Shown here: positions 1-5,298 of the stretch, one piece after another
Numbering within the stretch: the first letter of the stretch is position 1
How the letters are laid out: each line of letters starts with the position of its first letter
NCBI GenBank assembly: GCA_021808185.1
Contig: JAKBCB010000292.1
Span: 1-5,298, forward strand
Direction of reading: 5' to 3'
Length of the DNA stretch: 5,298 bases
DNA from: Pseudomonadota bacterium
GTDB lineage: Bacteria > Pseudomonadota > Alphaproteobacteria > Acetobacterales > Acetobacteraceae
Program-made: the position numbers and the translations under genes
The notes under the pieces: generated by a model
Seen by the model: the letters and a program-made list of their open reading frames with translations, nothing else
What the model was told of the DNA's origin: nothing
Databases searched by the model: none

Positions 1-403
1 CGGCCAGCATCGCCCGCACACTGGCGTGAGCTTCCGCGTGCGACAGACCGAGGCGCAGGCGCATCACATCCGTCATCTGCGCCGCGATCCGGCGCGAGGG
101 GTTGAGCGCCGAGAGCGGGTCCTGCGGGATCAGCGCCAGTTCGGCGCCGGCCGCGCGGCGCGCACGCTCGGACAGATCGACAAGGTTCTCGCCGAGGAAG
201 CGGATGGAGCCCCCGGTGATGCGCACCGAGGCCGGCAGGATGCCGAGCACGCAACGCCCGATCATGGATTTGCCGGCGCCCGAGGTGCCGACCAGCCCAT
301 GCACCTCGCCCGCCGCGACGCTGAGCGAGACCTTTCGCAGCAGGGTGGGGCCGCCCGGGATGGCGGCGGAGAGGTTTTCGATGGCGAGGACGGGATCGCT
401 CAC
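1..403 (-). CDS. Dpp/Opp-type ABC transporter ATP-binding protein, N-terminal part (cut by left edge)
   Basis: This is the cytoplasmic ATPase that would power the importer encoded upstream. The 134 visible residues start MSDPVLAIENLS from a GTG codon and contain a Walker A motif GTSGAGKS (about residues 39-46) and a Q-loop LIPQDPLSALNP (Q94), in the form typical of DppD/OppD ATPases. The ABC signature, Walker B and H-loop would lie beyond the left edge; full-length members are usually about 270-330 residues. The GTG overlaps the TGA of the permease gene upstream by four bases (GTGA), and no clear Shine-Dalgarno precedes it, so translation probably depends on re-initiation after the permease. 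A second ATPase (DppF-like) may follow outside the window, or this one may be a fused double ATPase; neither can be seen. The family is sure, the substrate is not. Confidence 0.9.
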   Translation of the reverse strand, partial: MSDPVLAIENLSAAIPGGPTLLRKVSLSVAAGEVHGLVGTSGAGKSMIGRCVLGILPASVRITGGSIRFLGENLVDLSERARRAAGAELALIPQDPLSALNPSRRIAAQMTDVMRLRLGLSHAEAHASVRAMLA

Positions 404-1248
404 CGCAGCACCGGGTCGAGTTCCGCCTTCAGCCCGTCGCCCAGCACGTTGAAGCCGAGCACGGTGGCCAGCAGCACCAGCATGGCGCCGATCAGCACCC
501 AGGGGGCCTGATGCACCACCTCGCGCCCCTCTGCGATCATGCCCCCCCAGCTTGGCGCGTCCGACGAGATCGACAGGCCGACGAAGGAAAGAATGGCCTC
601 GACAACCACGGCGATGCCCATTTCCAGCGTCAGCAGCACGAGTGCCAGCGGCAGCACGTTCGGCACCACTTCGCGCCACAGGATGCGGCGCGGCGTGAGG
701 CCCGCGACGACCGCCGCATCGACGTAATCCAGACGCCGCTGCTTGAGGGTTTCGGCGCGCACGACGCGGCAGAAGCGTGTCCAGTCGATCAGCACGATGG
801 CGGCGACCACGGACCACAGGCCGGTGCCGATCAGCGCGACGAGAATGATCGAGAGCAGAACGGGCGGAAACGACGACCATATGTCCACCGCGCGGGAGAT
901 CGCGGCATCCACCCAGCCGCCGAAGAAGCCGGCGGCGAGGCCGAGCGCGGTGCCGACCAGCGCCGTCAGGATGCCGGCGACAAGGGCCACGGTCAGCGCC
1001 ACCCGGCTGCCGAAGATCAGGCGCGAAAGCACGTCGCGCCCCAGGCTGTCGGTGCCGAGCGCGTGCGTGGTGCTGGAGAAATGCCAGTCCGGGGCCGCGA
1101 GTTGCGCGGCAAGATCCTGATCCAGCGGATCGTACGGCGCGAGCAGCGGCGCGAAAATGGCGGCGATCACCAGGGCCAGCAGCAGGCCGCCGCCGATCAG
1201 CACGCGCCAGTTGCGCAGCGCGTGGCGCAGGGTGCCGGGGTCAGCCAT
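400..1248 (-). CDS. DppC/OppC-type ABC transporter permease
   Basis: Inner-membrane permease subunit of a peptide/nickel-type importer, 282 residues, a normal family length. It has a hydrophobic N-terminal helix (about 15-37, ending FAPLLAPYDP), then the family motif HALGTDSLGRDVLSRLIFG (62-80), further membrane helices at about 82-106 and 123-157, and the cytoplasmic EAA loop that docks on the ATPase (about 174-197, DYVDAAVVAGLTPRR). LSFVGL, PSWGGMI and a C-terminal LGDGLKAELDP follow, all typical of OppC. I chose the ATG at 1248 rather than the one at 1275: it has a GAGG seven bases upstream (1256-1259) and overlaps the upstream permease's TGA by eight bases (ATGGCTGA), a common coupling arrangement. 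The upstream start would add nine polar, arginine-rich residues. It pairs with the DppB-type protein to form the membrane channel. Confidence 0.95.
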   Translation of the reverse strand: MADPGTLRHALRNWRVLIGGGLLLALVIAAIFAPLLAPYDPLDQDLAAQLAAPDWHFSSTTHALGTDSLGRDVLSRLIFGSRVALTVALVAGILTALVGTALGLAAGFFGGWVDAAISRAVDIWSSFPPVLLSIILVALIGTGLWSVVAAIVLIDWTRFCRVVRAETLKQRRLDYVDAAVVAGLTPRRILWREVVPNVLPLALVLLTLEMGIAVVVEAILSFVGLSISSDAPSWGGMIAEGREVVHQAPWVLIGAMLVLLATVLGFNVLGDGLKAELDPVLR

Positions 1249-2248
1249 GCCGCAGCCTCGGGTCCAGCGCCGCATAGGAAAGGTCCAACGCCAGATTGAT
1301 GAGAATAAAGATCGCCGCGAAGGTCAGGATCAGCCCCTGGATCAGCGGCAGATCGCGATTGATGACGGCGTCGATGGCAAGGCTGCCGATGCCCGGGTAC
1401 GAGAAGATCTTCTCGATCAACACGGTGCCGCCGACCAGGAACGTCAGTTGCACGCCGGTGAGGCTGACCGTCGGGATCGCCGCGTTGCGCAGCGCTTCGG
1501 CCAGGATCACATGCCAGCGCGAAAATCCCTTCACGCGCGACAACAACGCATAATCCTGCCCCATCTGCTCGGCGAGCGAGGCTTTCAGCACGCGCGCGAT
1601 CATCGCCGCGAGCGGCAGCGCCAGCGCCACGGCGGGCATCGCCATGTGGGCCAGCACGTCGGCGGTGATACCCCAGCGCAGCCGTAGGAAGCTCTCGGTC
1701 AGGGTGAAGTCGGTGGCCAGACCAAGCGCCCGCGTCGGGTCGCTCCGGCCGGAAATCGGCAGCACCGGCAGCAGCACGCCGAACAGCACGATGAAGCCGA
1801 GACCCCAGAGGAAGTCCGGCACCGACAGCACGAAGCCGGTGACGGCATCCACCGCGACCTCGCCCCCGCGGCCAGAGAAGCGCGTGCCCATCACGGCGAG
1901 CGCGCCGCCGACGGCCACGGCGATCGTCGCGGCCAGGAACACCAACTCCAATGTCGCGGGAAGCCGGGAGAATATCAGCCCGGTGACATTCTGCCGCGTG
2001 GTGATCGAGACCCCGAAATTGCCGGTCAGAGCCTGCCCGGCCCAGATGGTGAACTGGTTCCACACCGGCTTGTCGAGCCCGTACAGCGCATGCAGCCGCA
2101 GCACCACGGCATCGTCGGCGCCGGGCGGGATCATCATCGCCACCGGATCGCCCGGCACCACGCGCACCAGCACGAACACCAGCACGGCAACGCCGGCGAG
2201 CGTCGGGATGGCCTGTAGCAGGCGAAACAGGATGCGGCGGAGGAACAT
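1241..2248 (-). CDS. DppB/OppB-type ABC transporter permease
   Basis: First permease of the importer, 335 residues, inner membrane. The N-terminal helix (about 9-30) runs into VRVVPGDP (28-35). The periplasmic segment carries YGLDKPVWNQF (56-66) and GNFGVSI (77-82 region), followed by helices near 99-121, 135-161, 199-219 and 302-324. The EAA loop is at about 232-259 (DYALLSRVKGFSRWHVILAEA). FSYPGIGSLAIDAVINRDLP (282-301) and a C-terminal LDPRLRHG are family hallmarks. The start ATG gives the usual MFLRRILFRLLQAIP opening, but no good ribosome binding site sits at normal distance. The nearest purine-rich run (GGAGGGAG, 2265-2272) ends 16 bases upstream and is part of a hairpin arm. Substrate specificity cannot be read from this subunit. 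Confidence 0.95.
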   Translation of the reverse strand: MFLRRILFRLLQAIPTLAGVAVLVFVLVRVVPGDPVAMMIPPGADDAVVLRLHALYGLDKPVWNQFTIWAGQALTGNFGVSITTRQNVTGLIFSRLPATLELVFLAATIAVAVGGALAVMGTRFSGRGGEVAVDAVTGFVLSVPDFLWGLGFIVLFGVLLPVLPISGRSDPTRALGLATDFTLTESFLRLRWGITADVLAHMAMPAVALALPLAAMIARVLKASLAEQMGQDYALLSRVKGFSRWHVILAEALRNAAIPTVSLTGVQLTFLVGGTVLIEKIFSYPGIGSLAIDAVINRDLPLIQGLILTFAAIFILINLALDLSYAALDPRLRHG

Positions 2249-2264
2249 GGGTCAGACGCCGCTG

Positions 2265-2370
2265 CTCCCTCCCCCCTTGCGGGGGAGGGAAGGGGAGAGG
2301 AGAGCATCCAGGCGGAGCGGGTGCCGCGCTGGCACCCCTCCGCCCACCCCCCTCCCGCGAGGGGAGGGGG
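2265..2370. repeat. REP/BIME-like element: three consecutive GC-rich hairpins
   Basis: This lies in the 128-bp gap between the binding-protein and first permease genes. Arm 1: TCCCTCCCCC (2266-2275) pairs perfectly with GGGGGAGGGA (2281-2290) around a 5-nt loop. Centre: GGCGGAG (2311-2317) pairs with CTCCGCC (2338-2344), and GGGTGCC (2319-2325) with GGCACCC (2331-2337), with one bulged C and a 5-nt loop GCGCT. Arm 2: CCCCCTCCC (2348-2356) pairs with GGGAGGGGG (2362-2370) around GCGAG. The outer arms read alike on opposite strands, so the element is two inverted copies of one C/G-rich unit around a central stem. This is the architecture of intergenic REP/BIME elements. Known elements of this kind (for example between malE and malF in E. 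coli) stabilise upstream mRNA; that role here is inferred. Confidence 0.75.
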
Positions 2371-2376
2371 AGCCGA

Positions 2377-3909
2377 TCACGCCCGCGTAAACCGCTGCGG
2401 CTGCAACGCGCCGGAGATATGCGGCACCACGTTGAGGCCGGCCTTGTGCACGATCTGCTGCACGTATTGCAGCAACGGCAACACCAACGCGTGGTCGGCG
2501 ACGTATCTGTCCACCGCCTTCCAGCCGGCGATGCGCTTGGCCTCGTCGCGCTCGCCCCAGAGCGGATTGATGAGCGCGTCCACATCGTCGGAATGCCACG
2601 CCGAGTGCGGCGAGTGGCTGAACATGGCGAAGCCGGTCGAGGTGGTCGGGTCGCCGATGGCGTTGCCCCAGTTGTAGAACGCGGCCGGGGCCAGTTTGTG
2701 CGCGGCGCGCAGCTCGAAATGCTTGGCGATCTCGTACACCTCGATCGAGGCGTCGATGCCGACATGGCGCCACATGCCGACGATCGCCTGGATCATCTCG
2801 TAGTCTTTCGGCTTGAAACCGCGTGTCGTCTGGATGGTGAACTTGGCAGGCTTGTCTTTCGAGTAGCCACTCGCCGCCATCAGCTTCGCGGCGCCCTTCG
2901 GGTCGTACGGCGTTTTGATGGACGGGTCGTACGCCTCGTATTCCGGCGCCTCCAGCGTATCGATCGGCACGCCGTAGCCGCGCAGCAGCTTGTCCACCAG
3001 CAGCTTCTTGTCCACCGACTTGACCATGGCGTGGCGCACATTGGCGTCCAGCATCACCGGATCGACATTGGTGATGAAGATCATGCCAATGTCGGAGACC
3101 GGCGTCGTCACGCCCTTCAGGCCCGACTTCTTCTTCAGCCGGTCGTATTCCTCGTACGGAATCTCCAGCGTCACGTCCGAGGAGCCGCTTTCGATCTCGG
3201 CGACGCGGGCGGAAGCGTCGGTGACGAACTTGAACACCACCGTCTCGATCGCCGGCTCGCCGCCCCAGTAATGCGGATTGGCCTTGAGGCGGAGGAAGGC
3301 GTTGCGCTCGAACGCATCGACCATGTACGGGCCGCTGCCGATGGGCTTCTTCTCAAAGCCTTCCGGCCCGACCTTCTCGAAATAGGCTTTCGGCAGCACG
3401 TAGCCGGTCAGGAACGCCATCCACTTGAACAGCGCCGGGTCGTACTGCTTGGCGTCGGCGGTGACGCGGTGGCCCTCGACCTTGAAGTTGGACAGATTGC
3501 CCCAGACGAACTGGATCGGGTTGCCGCCCTTCGGGTCGCCGGCGCGGGTCAGCGACCAGACCACGTCATCCGGCGTCACCGGCGAGCCGTCGTGCCACAC
3601 GGCCCCCTGGCGCACGTCCATCCAGATGCCGGTGCCGGCGTCGTTCCAGCCCCATTTCTCCAGCAGGCCGCCGGTGAAGGACAAATCCGGGTTCTGGCCG
3701 ATATACTGGTCGAACACCGACTGATAGATCGACTGGATGGTCGGGTTCACCGCCGACGGACCCACCGTCGGGTCCCAGGCCGGCAGGCCGACATGGTAGG
3801 CGATGGTGACGGTGTCGCCCTCGGCGCGCGCGGCGCGCAGCGGGATCAGGCGGTTGGCGGCCGCGAGCGTCAAGCCGCTGGCGACGAGGCCTCTGCGCGT
3901 CAGGTTCAT
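2377..3909 (-). CDS. Extracellular solute-binding protein, family 5 (DppA/OppA type), with Tat-like signal
   Basis: Periplasmic receptor of the importer, 510 residues, normal for the SBP_bac_5 family. The N-terminus has a twin-arginine motif TRRGLVA (4-10), a hydrophobic stretch and a likely cleavage after AARA (residue 29). Family landmarks follow: the VRQGAVWHDGSPVTPDDVVW block (99-118), KPIGSGPYMVDAF (188-200), then NPHYWGGEPAIETVVFKFV (211-229). I chose the ATG at 3909 because it gives the signal peptide directly and has a run of six G (3918-3923) eight bases upstream; the in-frame ATG at 3966 would put a non-signal stretch of 19 residues first. It is the first gene of the operon, separated from the permeases by the hairpin element. 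The ligand could be a peptide, nickel chelate, opine or other small organic compound; nothing in the sequence decides this. Confidence 0.93.
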   Translation of the reverse strand: MNLTRRGLVASGLTLAAANRLIPLRAARAEGDTVTIAYHVGLPAWDPTVGPSAVNPTIQSIYQSVFDQYIGQNPDLSFTGGLLEKWGWNDAGTGIWMDVRQGAVWHDGSPVTPDDVVWSLTRAGDPKGGNPIQFVWGNLSNFKVEGHRVTADAKQYDPALFKWMAFLTGYVLPKAYFEKVGPEGFEKKPIGSGPYMVDAFERNAFLRLKANPHYWGGEPAIETVVFKFVTDASARVAEIESGSSDVTLEIPYEEYDRLKKKSGLKGVTTPVSDIGMIFITNVDPVMLDANVRHAMVKSVDKKLLVDKLLRGYGVPIDTLEAPEYEAYDPSIKTPYDPKGAAKLMAASGYSKDKPAKFTIQTTRGFKPKDYEMIQAIVGMWRHVGIDASIEVYEIAKHFELRAAHKLAPAAFYNWGNAIGDPTTSTGFAMFSHSPHSAWHSDDVDALINPLWGERDEAKRIAGWKAVDRYVADHALVLPLLQYVQQIVHKAGLNVVPHISGALQPQRFTRA

Positions 3910-3941
3910 TCTGTCAGCCCCCCAGTTCGGTCGATATTTGA

Positions 3942-3970
3942 AGCCTAAAGTATTCCCCGCCGACACTCAA
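3942..3970 (-). promoter_or_regulatory. Candidate sigma70-type promoter for the transporter operon
   Basis: On the minus strand, TTGAGT (3965-3970) and TAGGCT (3942-3947) are separated by exactly 17 bases. A transcript would begin near 3935, giving a leader of about 25 bases before the binding-protein ATG at 3909. The local stretch 3930-3970 is also the most A/T-rich part of the divergent intergenic region. The -10 match is only fair, so this is a tentative call by eye. No convincing promoter or operator palindrome was found for the divergent aldolase-family gene in the same gap. Confidence 0.3.
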
Positions 3971-4032
3971 GCGTTCAGCGATGCCGCTTCTCTCGCATGG
4001 GCGGGGCTGTCAGGATAGCGTCGGCGCGGGAT

Positions 4033-4037
4033 GGAGG
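4033..4037 (+). promoter_or_regulatory. Shine-Dalgarno that fixes the aldolase-family gene start
   Basis: GGAGG sits six bases before the ATG at 4044, an ideal arrangement. It favours this start over the in-frame ATG at 3981, which would add 21 residues rich in Gly, Ser and Arg with no family similarity that I recognise. Confidence 0.75.
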
Positions 4038-4043
4038 GCAGGG

Positions 4044-4808
4044 ATGTCGGCGACAATCGAACGGCCGGGGCGGAACATCGAGATGGACGAATGGCGCGGC
4101 CGGGTGGATCTGGCGGCGGCCTTTCGGCTGGCGGCGGAGCAGAACTGGCACGAGTCGGTGGCCAACCACTTCAGCCTCGCGGTGTCCGAGGACGGCAAGC
4201 GGTTCCTGATGAACCCGCGCTGGAAGCATTTCGCCCGCATCCGCGCGCGCGACCTGCTGCTGCTGGATGCCGACGACGCCGCCACGATGCAGCGGCCGGA
4301 CGCGCCGGACCCGTCGGCGTGGTGCATCCATGGCGCGATCCACGCCGCCCTGCCGCACGCGCGCTGCGTGCTGCATGTGCATTCGCCATACGCGACCGCC
4401 ATCGCCTGCCTCGCGGACCCAACGATCCCGCCGATCGATCAGAACTGCGCGCGGTTCTACAATCGCGTGGCGATCGACCGGCATTACGGCGGCGTGGCCG
4501 ACACTGTCGAGGAAGGCCGGCGGCTGGCCGCTGTGCTGGGCGGGCGGCGCGTGCTCATCATGGCCAACCACGGCGTGCTGGTGGCCGCCCCCACGGTCGC
4601 GGACGCCTATGACGAACTGTATTACTTCGAGCGATCCTGCCAGACCCTGGTTCTGGCGTATTCGACAGGCCGGGCGCTGAATGTCATGCCGCACGACCTC
4701 GCGGAGCGGACGGCGAAGGACTGGGAGGAATACCCGAGCTATGCCGGCGCGCATTTCTCCGAGATGAAGGCGCTGCTGGACGCGAAGGATGCATCGTACG
4801 CGCAGTAG
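4044..4808 (+). CDS. Class II aldolase/adducin family protein
   Basis: Predicted cytoplasmic metal-dependent protein of 254 residues with the class II aldolase/adducin fold (the fold of FucA, AraD and the adducin head). Visible landmarks: ESVANHFSLAV (37-47) and FLMNPR (55-59 region), which match the substrate/phosphate-binding loops; IHGAIHAALPHARCVLHVHS (95-114), holding the metal ligands H111 and H113; and MANHGVLVAAPT (173-184), with the third metal histidine H176. In FucA a catalytic glutamate (E73) lies in an SEW-type segment just before this helix; here the aligned segment is SAW (91-93), so Ala92 replaces it. Known members without that Glu are not ordinary sugar-phosphate aldolases, so decarboxylase, oxidative or unknown chemistry is possible. 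The gene is divergent from the importer operon, 134 bp away. Family confident, reaction unknown. Confidence 0.9.
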   Translation: MSATIERPGRNIEMDEWRGRVDLAAAFRLAAEQNWHESVANHFSLAVSEDGKRFLMNPRWKHFARIRARDLLLLDADDAATMQRPDAPDPSAWCIHGAIHAALPHARCVLHVHSPYATAIACLADPTIPPIDQNCARFYNRVAIDRHYGGVADTVEEGRRLAAVLGGRRVLIMANHGVLVAAPTVADAYDELYYFERSCQTLVLAYSTGRALNVMPHDLAERTAKDWEEYPSYAGAHFSEMKALLDAKDASYAQ

Positions 4809-4850
4809 CCGGCGCGCCCGCAAGGTTGCGGCGCGCGGCTTCGCCGGCTA
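4806..4850 (+). terminator. Strong hairpin overlapping the aldolase-family stop codon
   Basis: TAGCCGGCG (4806-4814) and CGCCGGCTA (4842-4850) form a perfect 9-bp outer stem. An inner stem CCGCA/TGCGG (4818-4822 with 4827-4831) stacks inside it. The stop codon TAG (4806-4808) is the first triplet of the stem. No T-run follows, so if it ends transcription it is not a standard intrinsic terminator; it may instead protect the 3' end of the message. Confidence 0.45.
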
Positions 4851-4870
4851 GAGCGGCGGCTTGTTGCGAG

Positions 4871-4885
4871 GGGCGGTGACCGCCC
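4871..4885. repeat. Short perfect palindrome upstream of the heptosyltransferase gene
   Basis: GGGCGGT (4871-4877) and ACCGCCC (4879-4885) are exact reverse complements around one base; as RNA this would be a 6-bp stem with a TGA loop. It ends 25 bases before the GTG start at 4911. It could be an operator, the tail of a terminator for the gene upstream, or chance in GC-rich DNA. Confidence 0.3.
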
Positions 4886-4910
4886 GCGCGAAACGGGAGA
4901 CACGGACAGC

Positions 4911-5298
4911 GTGGACGCACCGCCGACGCAGCAGGAAAGTTCCTCGGCAGCCCCACCGGCGGCGACGGGCAGCACCACATCCGTCGCGGCGCAGCGCCCG
5001 GCCTTCCCCGGCCCGGCGCCCGTCCCGACGCAGGAAGGCCCGAACGGCATCCGCTACGACTTCAACCTCGGCGCCCGCGTGGTGGTGCCGGAGGGTAGCT
5101 GGCGGGTGCAACTGCGGGATCTGGACACCGGCAACATCCTGTTCGACACGACGTGCTCCGGCTCGTTCATCAACAGTTCAAAGCGGTATTACGTCCGCTT
5201 CCGGATCGAGGTCTGGGACAACGGCGAGAGCGTATTCCGCCACGACTACGCGGCCGGCGGGCGCGAGGTGCTGATCCAGTTCCCGGTCGGCACGCTCG
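4911..5298 (+). CDS. Autotransporter strand-loop-strand O-heptosyltransferase (Aah/TibC type), N-terminal part (cut by right edge)
   Basis: Predicted cytoplasmic glycosyltransferase that adds heptose to serine residues of autotransporter passenger domains before export. The 129 visible residues begin with a low-complexity Ala/Pro/Ser/Thr/Gln tail (about 1-38), then PTQEGPNGIRYDFN (39-52), a beta-rich segment with WRVQLRDLDTGNILFDT (64-80), NSSKRYYVRFRIEVW (88-102) and REVLIQFPVGTL (118-129). I recognise this series as the N-terminal domain of the TibC/Aah family. The catalytic GT-B part would lie past the right edge. The start is GTG with GGGAG (4895-4899) about 11 bases upstream; no other in-frame start exists further up. 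It is unrelated in function to the transporter or aldolase genes; an autotransporter adhesin may lie downstream. Identified from motif memory, without alignment. Confidence 0.82.
   Translation, partial: MDAPPTQQESSSAAPPAATGSTTSVAAQRPAFPGPAPVPTQEGPNGIRYDFNLGARVVVPEGSWRVQLRDLDTGNILFDTTCSGSFINSSKRYYVRFRIEVWDNGESVFRHDYAAGGREVLIQFPVGTL

Noticed and set aside
26..511. Plus-strand open frame over the ATPase and end of the DppC permease
   Set aside because: The opposite strand has Walker A and Q-loop motifs and a typical permease C-terminus; this frame has no family signal.
1197..2765. Minus-strand open frame (522 codons) spanning the permease, the hairpin repeat and the end of the binding-protein gene
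   Set aside because: It is out of frame with the clear DppB permease and binding protein, and its translation is low-complexity Arg/Ala/Pro-rich. It is a GC-rich shadow, not a fusion.
2252..2773. Minus-strand and plus-strand frames reading through the repeat (Pro/Gly/Arg-rich peptides such as PSPRGRGVGGG)
   Set aside because: Such peptides are standard translations of GC-rich intergenic repeats and do not indicate a gene.
2419..3948. Long plus-strand open frame (509 codons) antisense to the solute-binding protein gene
   Set aside because: The minus-strand frame encodes a clear family 5 binding protein. The antisense product is rich in Arg, His, Val and Asp with no recognisable motif, a usual by-product of third-position GC bias.
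3910..3966. Upstream ATG at 3966 as start of the binding protein
   Set aside because: It would place 19 non-signal residues before the twin-arginine motif and would overlap the candidate promoter; the ATG at 3909 has a better-placed G-rich SD.
3981..4043. Upstream ATG at 3981 as start of the aldolase-family gene
   Set aside because: No SD is evident there, and the added residues do not resemble the family; GGAGG lies six bases before the ATG at 4044.
4861..5274. Plus-strand frame starting TTG at 4861
   Set aside because: Arg/Ser/Pro-rich and out of frame with the GTG-started heptosyltransferase frame at 4911, which carries conserved motifs.
1..5298. tRNA or rRNA genes, CRISPR array, insertion sequence ends
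   Set aside because: I looked for cloverleaf-like arms, regular spaced repeats and transposase motifs and saw none; the only repeats are the hairpin elements listed.

Overview
The window reads as a piece of a high-GC proteobacterial chromosome. An alphaproteobacterium is likely, perhaps an Acetobacteraceae-like one. This is inferred from the strong G/C bias at third codon positions, the Tat-type signal on the binding protein, the intergenic GC-rich repeat and the type of glycosyltransferase at the right end. No marker gene fixes the taxon.

Left and centre (1 to 3909, all minus strand): an operon for an ABC importer of the dipeptide/oligopeptide/nickel (Dpp/Opp) class. In transcription order it holds a family 5 solute-binding protein (2377-3909), a DppB-type permease (1241-2248), a DppC-type permease (400-1248) and the N-terminal third of an ATPase (1-403), which runs off the left edge. 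The permeases overlap by 8 nt, and the DppC-type permease overlaps the ATPase by 4 nt (GTGA). This points to translational coupling. Between the binding protein and the first permease lies a 106-bp REP/BIME-like element of three consecutive hairpins. It may stabilise the binding-protein message and throttle the permeases.

Centre-right (3910 to 4808): a divergent intergenic region of 134 bp, then a plus-strand gene for a class II aldolase/adducin-family protein. It keeps the three metal-binding histidines, but the position of the FucA catalytic glutamate is alanine. Its divergent placement next to the importer suggests, but does not prove, a shared catabolic theme. The imported substrate cannot be named from sequence.

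Right end (4809 to 5298): a strong hairpin that overlaps the aldolase stop codon, a small perfect palindrome, then the first 129 codons (GTG start) of a protein whose motifs match the autotransporter strand-loop-strand O-heptosyltransferase family (Aah/TibC type). That gene begins a functionally separate module concerned with surface-protein glycosylation and continues past the right edge.

Nothing here amounts to a clearly new biological system. The best leads are the structured repeat inside the transporter operon, the aldolase-fold protein with the altered active site, and the truncated heptosyltransferase locus.
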